Assembly: GCA_020091685.1 (NCBI GenBank)
Contig: CM034612.1
Span: 23,025,158-23,089,157, forward strand
Length of the DNA stretch: 64,000 nt
Direction of reading: 5' to 3'
DNA from: Lutjanus erythropterus
Lineage: Eukaryota > Chordata > Actinopteri > Lutjaniformes > Lutjanidae
The notes beneath the pieces were generated by a model. That model was not told the DNA's origin. It did no database searches and saw nothing but the letters and a program-made list of their open reading frames with translations. A program made the translations under genes and the position numbers. Each line of letters begins with the position of its first letter. Within the stretch, counting starts at the first letter, position 1. This document shows, one piece after another, positions 55,008 through 64,000 of the stretch.

Positions 55008-58000
55008 CTGCATAAAAGAAGACAGTTAAAAATGCTGGCACATTTAAATGAGTGCACACATTCAGACACATTTTTTTTGTTTCATATGAAGAAGTAGTAC
55101 ATTTTTTCACCCAAGGGTTTTTATTTATTTATCAGTGGAGGCTTATTAATTTTTAAAGCAACTATACTGAAGTCACTGGTATAAGTGTATTAGTTGTTTG
55201 CATTCTTAGTAACCCAACAGTGAAAATCTACCAGGATGTTTAAAAAATGTCATATTATAAAAATGTTCTGCTCTCAGTGACACTTTACATTCATGGCTCC
55301 AGTCATTGTCTGAAAAAGTACAAGGTTATTCAACAATAGAGACAGCTAGACATGAACAATAGACTGACCTAAAAAACATTTTGTGTAGGTGGTTCTACTG
55401 CACTCGAGTTAGTGTATTTAGTTTGTATGTATCAATAGAAATATGTTGCTACACAAAAGCTACATTTCATCAGGAGGTTTTTCTGTCAGGCAGGCACATA
55501 TTTATACACATTTTCAGTTTGCTTATTATGGAGCCTAATGTTATGTGTGCTATGGGTCAGCTGAGAAAAATGTATGCGCTCTGATTTGCAATCAGAGTCC
55601 ATGCGCACAGTTTACAAACCCCTGCACATGGTTATTTTTAAGCTGCGAGTACAGGCTCTGTTTTATCTCAGCTGACCTCAGGAGGGCTCAGTGGCTAACA
55701 CAAAAACCTTGCCTTGTAACCAGACGAATCTGTCAGCTCATATTTTATTTGCTCTGGATGTTATGTCTGCCCCCCCTCCTGTTCACACAGACTGCCACCT
55801 ATCCTGGTTCTGGTTAGGGCTAATCACAACCATTTATCTAATATGGGGATTGATAGGATGACTGTACAGAGGAGTGCATCCTTATTGGCTGTTGAGGCAT
55901 TTTCATAAATACCCAAGAAGACTGCCTCTGTTGGGAAACATGTTACTACTGAATCTGCTGTCACGTCAGTACTGAACAAACTGAACTGTCTTTTCTGTAG
56001 AAGAACAAACAACTGCACTTAAAGCTTTTGTTGAGAAGAAAATTGTGTTTGCCATGCTTCCAACAAGTTTTGGAAAGTTTAATTTACCAACTCCGCTACA
56101 TCACATTTTTCGTCACTCTGATTGGTTCTAGGTCTATCCAGTTGTATCAAGCTGTTGGTCTTAGCAGCATTATTATCTGTCTCTGTATCTGTATTCAGAT
56201 AGATGACTGGAAGTGGGTGTGGTTTATAGAGGCAGTCATGTTAAATCAGGCAATTTTTTTGTAGTTTCTAACCTGATACTTACTTATATTGCAGTTCTTT
56301 TTTGCATTCGAAATAGAAACTCCTTACAGACATTACAGATATAAAAAAATATGATTCAGTTGAAGGGAATAAAAATAAAAGTTAAAAGTAGTACTCTGCA
56401 CGTCACTGTGTTACATTTTGAAAATTAATTAATTAATTATTTAATTTAATTATTATTATTTTCCCCTGAATAATAACAACGAACTTCTGGGAAAAGAAAT
56501 ATCTGTTTTAATTGCATTATTTGTGCTCTTCCAAATAACATATTCGGGTTCGGGTGTGTCTCTTGTTGGTCTTGGTCTGTGCCTGTTGATAACAAGTGAT
56601 TTGGAAAATGAAAATTAACTGGGACTAATTTGCATTTCTGAATAAGTCTCGCAATGCCAGCCTAATAAAAAGCTGTTGGAAATGGAAATGCTGGGTATTT
56701 GGAAGAAAAGTGTGAAAGGTGGGAAATTTGATGTATCACTAAAAAGCAAAATGCGACAAGGTGCAATGGAAACAGGCTCGGCGATTATATCATGAAGTAC
56801 ATGAAGCAAAAATGTGTGTGGAGCTATGAGGAGACACCAACCTTCTAAAATTAAAGGGTAGCAAGCAACTGGAGGAAGACTGGTTTGGTCCAAGCAACCT
56901 GGGAATAAAACCCAACGATCAACTATCTTTCTCTAGAGTTGCTTACTCCTCCTTTAATACACGGAGCATAAATGTCATATTTCCATCACAATTACCACAT
57001 AACTTTCATTCCTTTGAGATTTGACTGACACTCGTGCGTCATCTCATTGTGCACTCTTCTTCTGAACCAATAGAGACGTATATCTGAAAAATTTGCATTT
57101 TTTTATCTGCAGATTTTCAAGAGCTTGGATCAAACTGTCACTGGTCACCAGGAAGTTTTCTCTTCCAGTTCATAATTATGCTTTTCCCCAACCTTTACAG
57201 GATGGAAACTGGACTGTACATGAAGAGCAAAGGACCTCCGGTGTGGCCAACAGAGGGTGCGTTACGTCACCCGAAAGCCCTGTGCCCACTTTGGCAGCTG
57301 TATTTGCTGGTAGGCTTAAATGGGTTAACAGACATAAAATGAGGTAATCCGCAGTGCTTGCAGTGCAGTGGGGTTGGTGAGGTTGCGCTGGGTGCTGGCT
57401 CAGCGTTGCGTTTATCCCCCTGTGGAATCGACAGTGCATAAAAGAACTGCTGCAGCGAGCCGCTCTCATTCACAGCAGGATTAGTGGAGCATTTAGTTGT
57501 CGTTTTATTATAATTTTCTTTTTTTTCTTTTTTTTTTTGTCCGCCTACCCTCTGCAACACAGACATGGACACACTATCGAGCGACCTAGCTGACTCTCAG
57601 GGCAGTGCTGTCCATATAACCAGCTCTCTGCACTTCATCCCTGCTCTCTCTTCTCCTCCTTCCTAACATCTGGGTCAGAGATAAGAAAAGTGTGACGTGG
57701 AAAGTAGGCAATGCCTACAAAGTACAATACAAGAGTGAAAGCCTGTTCATGATTATTTTCTGTGGAGTCTTTGGTCTAGGTTATTTCACATGTATATAAG
57801 AGTGAATTTTTCTCCTTGGACATTTTAGGACCATCAAACATTGTGTGAGCTTTAGTTTAATTAGATGGATTTCACTATATGCTAACAAGATTAATTGCTG
57901 CCAATGAGATATGAGCCGCTTTCTCTTCATTTGAATGCATGCCTTGGATGGCGATGTCTTTTTCCTCTTGTCCAGGTTGGCAGAGCTGCAGCTATTTTTA

Positions 58001-58919
58001 GAAAGAGGAATTGCTTCGGGGAACCCCTATAAGTACAGCTGCCTGCCTCTCTGTCTCTCCCTTCTTTCCGAACACTACATGTGCTGTCATGCACACCTTA
58101 AATACTGATGTGCTCCTGCTCAGGGCAACCCCTTCCAGGGTTTTCCTGGTGCTCGGTGCATGTACATGTTTTTGTTTGCAGAAGGCATGCAGAATCCTTT
58201 TAAAAACTAGAATAAAAAACAAGCGCTGACAGCAGATAGTATGGCTATTATAAGCACGAGTAGGTATATCTGTTCAGGGAAACATATGCATAGCCTAAGG
58301 ACCATCTGTTCACAAGCACAGACGATGTTTATCCTTTAAATGTGACATTTTGAGCTGACATTAGCTGAGACAGCTGACGAGCCTGTGTGTCGCTGAGACG
58401 GTTGCACTTGGCACATGGCTGCTGATGGACACACAGGAGCTGTTGTGCTCTGACATTCATATCAGCTGCTAACTCAAATAGAATTTGACTGCACAATAGC
58501 TTCTGATGGGAAATCTCATGTAAATGCCCCAGCATTTCATTCACATGCTAGTTTGTCAGGAAAGCCAACACTGATGACAGGTGATTGACAAAGGATGATG
58601 GTGGATTTTGCTGCTTCATCCACTTTAGGCATTTATGGATATGATTGTGTGTTTTTAGCACTGGCTGGCAAAGATCAAAACAATGATGCAATTTTGAGAT
58701 GCAGTGAATGAATAACTTAAATATAAATGAATGTCCATTCAAAGCTACATGAGTCACTGTATTTTGCAGTAAACTGGAGTTTTTTTTTTAATCTGGTGTC
58801 TGTGGCGAAATTCCTGCACTGGCATACTGGTTGTGATGTGGTTTGTGTCTTAATTAACCAACTGATCCACTATGATGCCTCATAGCTAAACAAAACTACA
58901 TCATGCTACATAGAGTCTA
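55008..58919. other. noncoding region with no identified gene
   Basis: No open stretch resembles a known family. An ATTAATTA-type low-complexity run lies at 56,425-56,460. A TATA-like GCATAAAAGA near 57,437 precedes a CpG-richer stretch and an ATG at 57,565 with only 32 following codons; this is insufficient to call a gene. Confidence 0.45.
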
Positions 58920-59745
58920 CAGACATGCTTGTGCCTCTGTAAGGCTGTACGTAGGCACAATGGCGCTTTAAGTTAACTGCTAAGTCCTCGGGATGCTAAC
59001 AAGCCTACAATGCCAATTTTGCAGGCATAATGTTTACTATTACCACTGTGCTAACATTTGCTAATTAGCACTAAACTGAATCAATAGCTATTTGTTGGCA
59101 AAAACAGAATTAAGTGACAAAAATACTCATCTAGCACACCCCTGGCTACCAAGAGGTGGAGACTAGAGATCCACGCTGAAATAGTGCATCCAGTGACATC
59201 ACCGTGATATCACTGGATGCACAGATTTTGCAGCTTTCTGTATCAGTATATTACACTCTGTGGAATTTATTGCTTCAATTGACTTCATTTACCAACAGCA
59301 CTGACTGGACATCCATTTAAAATGTGGTGAATTTTCCCTTTGAGGCATCACCAAAATACAATTCTTCCTGAAGGGAACATGAATGTCTGTGCAAAAATTA
59401 ATCACCGTCCATCCAACACTTGTTGAGATATTTAATTTAAAACCACAAATGTCAGCCTCCTGGTGGCGCTAGAGGAAAAGTGAGGGGATAAGTAGGATTT
59501 ATCTTGGCACCACGAAGGTCTGTACAACATTTTGTGCCAGTCAGTTTAGTAGATTTGAGATATTTCACTGAATAAATGAAACCTTTGTTTTGCTGTTGGT
59601 TCTAAATGAAAATTCAAGTCCAGTTTCATGGAAGTCCATCCAGTAGTGGTTGATATATATAAATCTGAACCAAAGTGGACAGACTGACATTAAGATTACT
59701 AGAGGCAGAGGCATGGCTAGAAACCTCCATATTTAAAAGTTGTAA
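58920..59745 (+). repeat. interspersed repeat, long copy of the family at 470-860
   Basis: Modules in order: 'gtaaggctgtacgtaggcac', 'tgctaacatttgctaattag', 'cctcctggtggcgctagagg', 'gtctgtacaacattttgtgc', 'gtccatccagtagtggttga', 'gaccaa'-like and 'gactgacattaagattacta'. The pattern is widespread in percomorph noncoding DNA (recollection). Confidence 0.55.
59184..59222. repeat. near-perfect 39-nt hairpin
   Basis: GTGCATCCAGTGACATCA, loop CCG, then TGATATCACTGGATGCAC: an 18-bp stem with a single mismatch and a 3-nt loop. Confidence 0.85.
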
Positions 59746-62700
59746 CATTAGATATGATGTCCATAATCAGTGGTTTGAACTGTGTGACCCAGGTCTGTAT
59801 TGTGAACTACATCTGTCATCCTCCCCCTGACCCAGAAACATTACCAAAGACAAATTCTTTGCATACATTGTCCCTCTCTCTGTTTCGTTAATAGACTCCC
59901 TGGCCCAGTCTCAGGTTTCCCTCATTTAGCTTTGCATCACCATAAAAACAAAAGCCGATCTAACGGTGGCGTAACACAGCACAGTTTGTTCAGATAGAGT
60001 TTCACCACTGCAGCGTTTTTAACAAAGGCCTTGGACACTAAGTGCTGTGGGTCTGCACGTCCACAGCCAGAGGACTGTTTGTCTGGTTTGATGACCTTTG
60101 ACCTCTGAGGGATGTTGGAGATGATTAAGATTCTGTCCGGAGAGCTGCATCTCTTATACTGTCACTCTCTGTCTTTCTTGTGTACAGGTAGGTAAAAACA
60201 TTTTATCCAGTGGATCAAATTAAATAAGTTTTCAATGTCTCATCTGTTATGTTGTGCTGTTCTGTCTCTTACCTGTCATCTCCTTGTTACCTTGAGCCAG
60301 TTACCATGAACAGGTTACAGATTGTGTGGGGGCGACGTGGCTGTTTCTGTGAGAGATGCTCCAGCCTAGGACCCAATTAGAGTTCCTTAAATCTACCATC
60401 AGCACCCTAGTTGGAACACAGCATTTCCAAGGTAGGACACACAAAAATGTTTTCAAATTCTTTATGTAGTCACCAAGAAGACACAATGTCTGACATACCA
60501 CCAGAAACATGCACACAGTGACATTGCTATTAAAAATCAACAGCTTTCATGTGTAAACCATCATATTCACTCTTCATCAGATTGCAGTTCCCCCCAGCTC
60601 TGTAGAACATTTTACCATCTTTCAGCTCATTGTTTTATTATATGCTTTGTTGTTTGGTTCATTCTCAGTTCTCTCATCAATCTCATGTCTAGCAACACCA
60701 AGTAGCTGTTTTCTTTGAAGACCAAAACAGAGCTAAAAGAAGATCAAATATTGGAGTTACATTTTACATGGCCAGAAACACAACTCCAAATGAATGCTAA
60801 TGTTGCTCTATGCGTGCTGCATGTGCAAGTGCACAACTCACATATTATAAGTTCATGTTTCTAATATGCCAACATTGTTTTTACAGCATGCTGCATCAGC
60901 CCATTCTCTTAAATCTCCTTACAAATAATACAACTTTAGAGTTTGAAATTGCATACAGTGCATATGCCAAAGTCCAATTTTGCATGCAGGTGATGCCCCA
61001 ATCCTTACAAAAAACTTCTGTGGAGAGCAGATGCGTCCAATTACTACGCATAAATAAAAAATGTCTGATGATGTAATATAAAGAATGAGAAGGTCTGCAT
61101 ATGGGGGGACGTCAGGATGAATGTATGGGTCAGACAGACTAAAAACTTCCACCCAGGAAGCCCGGACTCATGTCCTGTCTAAGACCAAAAGTCAGTGTTA
61201 TCTGATCATTCCATGAGGCAAGTCATGTGGCACACATAATGTATTTATTTTAACCCAAACCATGATCTTTTCCTCAACCTAACTAAGTAGTTTTGTTGCC
61301 TAAGCCTTACTTTCTTTTCTATCTGGTACCCACAGTGTATCCCAGTCTCTTGATGTGTAGAGCTCATCGCCAGCCTCTTCTGCTGACGGGTTTATGTCAA
61401 AGCTTGTCTGGTGATGTTTGATTTCTGATGTCTGATTTTTATAGCGTCTGCCCAATCCATCTCCCTCTTCTTCCTCCAATTTCGTCTGCTGTCGGTAGTT
61501 GTTGTGTCCTTGTCCACACATTGTTATTGCTGATCTTGTCTGGCCAGTGGATGTTAAGAAGCTTTTTCAGTTTGGACCACAGATCGACTAACAGCCAGCC
61601 TAACATTGCCATCCTCAAAGCCATGAGATCAATGTATAATGGTCTTCAAACATTTAAGAAATGATGCTCCTCATGGTCCTGTCATCATGTGTTGTATTTA
61701 AAATTTACCCATCTGTAGATTGAAAAAAAACAAACCAAAATGATTAAATGGTCTGAGATGTTCCCATGCCACAGTAACCTATTTAAACCAGGTTTCTCAT
61801 AATTAGAACTAAAGTTGCTCCAACTAAGTTGATTCTGTTTATATGCACTGACTTTAAACGAGGTTGGAGGAGGAAATATTAGTCGAAATAAACAACCTCT
61901 CTTTGTCTCTCTGCTGTTATCGTCTTTCCCTTGCTGGCAATCTCAGGCTGCATTCGTAGAGCGATGCTGCTATAAATAGAGGAATCACTTTCACATCACT
62001 GTTGAAAACTGATCCCTTTTGTGTTTGAGTTGTTGACATCTTTTCGTCAGTTTGTGATCATGATCAGGATTTTTCGTCTCACCTGCACAGATTTCACTTC
62101 CTCTATGATTTCATCATCTCAGTCTCATTATACAGCAAGTAATCTCTGCCTGCCAAAATTGGCTCCATGACTTTTTCACCACCGGCCTGATTCATATTCA
62201 GCTGCAGCTTTTGTTTTTTGCACTTTCTCTGCCACAAGAGAAGTCTTCAGAGAACTGTTCTGTCATACAAACACGGATATAAAGATCTCCACTTTGTCCT
62301 CTCAAACCTCTCTCCTGCTGCCCACTCTCTACCCACTAATGAACTGCCTCAATTGTCTGAGTCTTCACTGTTCCCCTCCTGTACTCATGGCGGCTGAAGG
62401 TTTCTCCCACTTAGCCTCTTTGTACGACTGCTGCCTGACTCCTAACAGCTCTATTTGCATGTGCTGTCACTGAGACTGATGGCTGAAACAACAGAGGAGG
62501 AGGAGGCGGAGGAGGGGGGAGAAGTGGTGTTGGTGCTGCTGGTGAAGGGGGGGCAGCAATCAAAGGAAGCTGGGCGATGACTCAGAGATTTTGAAGCACT
62601 GCCTCCTCTGGTTGCCAGCCTGCCTGTCTGTGTGGCCGACAATCTGCTGACTCCTCAGCGCCTTATCAGACACCTCTGTTGGTCTCTGCTCGGTCTGGTT

Positions 62701-64000
62701 ACCCTCTGTCCTGACCCAGACGAAAACGTGTCTCGAGGATTGGCATTTGGGGCAGTTAAGGTGCTATCTCTATTGCTGTAAATACAAGAATATATTGGCT
62801 TTTATCATGCTGTGGAAATTCACTGTGTAATCTTTCACTAAAAAAGAAAATATTGTAAGCGGATGCATCTTACAACATGAAAGAGCTTTGAGTTATATTT
62901 ATTAATTACTTTTGTATTGCCAATATGTGAATGGATAGTAATCACACAAAAAAATTAGACCTCCCCTGACTTTCTTGGGTTCGCATAACAGCCTGCGAAC
63001 TAATTTCTATGTAAAGGACTCAGGATGGTTTTCCTAGGAAAACCCAAAGGCTATTACATTAACATTGCGCCAGCTACTGAGTGCTTTGCCTCTCTTTAGC
63101 TTCCCTACAGCAACAACAGTGTACAACAATAGCTAACAATACCTCAGAAATGGAGTCCGCTAATGTCATCAAACGACCAACACCTCATGTATCAGCATAA
63201 TGTCAGCCAATAACATTCAGTCTCAGATGTACCACATCTCTGTTTTGGCTGATGCCCAGGATGCTCGCTTGTGCCTACGGAGTGTGAGCGAACAGGATGC
63301 TGACTGAGTGGACAGATAAACTGTTGTCATAGTTACGCAACGTAAATCCTAATCTTAATATTGAAAGTTTGACATCTTGGAAAAATTATTCAAATTGAAA
63401 TTATTCAACTTCATCCATCTCCCCTCTTCCTGTGGGAGTCCTGCATGTTGTGTCCTGTCAGCTCAGAATTGGTCCGCCCGTCACGTGCAACAGCTTGATC
63501 TTGGATGTTGTGGAGCAGGTCTCTACAAGATGTGGGCACAACAGTCTCTGGTTTCCTGTTGAGTCCCATTCAGTCTTTAATTTTTCCTGACCAGACATTA
63601 GCTAAGAGCAGCCTTAAGTCCATGCTGGGTTAGCATGACTCTTATCCCCATTCACCTCCACTCCTCCTGGGGTGGTCTGCAGCGGTGCATCCAGCTGACT
63701 CCATGGTTGAGAGATGCAAGATGAAGATACCTATACATATATATTTAATAAAGTGTCATTGTGTTATATATTCTACTTCTTTCAAGGACTCACAAGAGAC
63801 AGTTGAGCTGGGTCTAGTAAGAGCTGTCTACACCATGAACTGTAACTACAACTATAACTATAGCTCTAAAAATATCCTTGTAAAAATGGTTCTAACTCAA
63901 CAGGATGGAGGAGTCTGTATCTTTGTTATAAAGCTGCGGTCCAGACCCTCCATTCACTTAAGTCAGAATTTCTTTTTACGATATTCTCATAGCTAAACTT
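59746..64000. other. noncoding region with no identified gene
   Basis: No gene recognised. A repeat-like segment at about 61,140-61,330 ('aacccaaaccatgatctttt', 'cctaactaagtagttttgtt') matches a common fish repeat pattern. A GAG/GGA-rich run lies at 62,490-62,560. Nothing else is supportable. Confidence 0.45.

Noticed and set aside
57565-57666. Short ORF (MDTLSSDLADSQGS...) after a TATA-like box
   Set aside because: Only 33 codons, no donor in phase that I could defend and no family resemblance.
60260-60352. Exon-like segment on the minus strand with acceptor CTCTCACAG and donor GACAG|gtaaga
   Set aside because: All three frames contain stops or fail to stay open across the segment, so it cannot be an internal coding exon.
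62451-62642. Ser/Thr/Pro-rich 63-codon minus strand stretch
   Set aside because: Caused by a GAG/GGA-rich low-complexity run on the + strand; no splice support.

Overview
This window is vertebrate nuclear DNA, and the gene content points to a teleost, probably a percomorph. It has one large intron-rich gene, AT-rich introns, microsatellites, many short inverted-repeat DNA transposons, and a bloodthirsty-type TRIM gene, a family expanded in bony fish. Nothing bacterial, phage or CRISPR-like was seen. Assignments come from translation and remembered protein families; no search was run.

Region by region: 1-5,100 is noncoding and repeat-bearing. A promoter/5' UTR-like segment at 5,100-5,448 leads into osbpl8 on the + strand. 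Its 21 coding exons (5,449-40,868) all have matching splice phases and give 862 codons: PH domain, acidic linker, oxysterol-binding-related domain with the EQVSHHPP signature, and a C-terminal membrane anchor. Intron 1 is about 14.7 kb. The first coding exon resembles the N-terminus of the paralogue ORP5, while the rest is clearly ORP8. Exon 18 has a second in-frame donor that would add 22 residues. A long probable 3' UTR runs to a polyadenylation signal at about 44,608.

On the minus strand lie two tandem TRIM copies. The one at 50,831-52,471 is intact (546 aa, RING/B-box/coiled coil/PRY-SPRY). The one at 47,939-49,481 is a pseudogene with frameshifts, a nonsense codon and internal deletions. 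Their upstream noncoding exon and intron were duplicated with them and are still very similar.

From 53 to 64 kb no gene can be named. Two short open stretches beside acceptor-like sites (54,344-54,432 and 54,854-55,007, minus) could be 3'-terminal exons of an unidentified gene. The rest is repeats, a long purine tract and noncoding DNA.

The clearest structures not explained by genes are mobile-element remnants: a 340-bp element with perfect 21-bp inverted ends (6,941-7,280), a 185-bp GC-rich element with perfect 20-bp ends (27,416-27,600) lying in a larger repeat, two copies of a TTAA-flanked element of about 780 bp, a hAT-like element, and a near-perfect 39-nt hairpin (59,184-59,222). I found no convincing undescribed multi-gene system.
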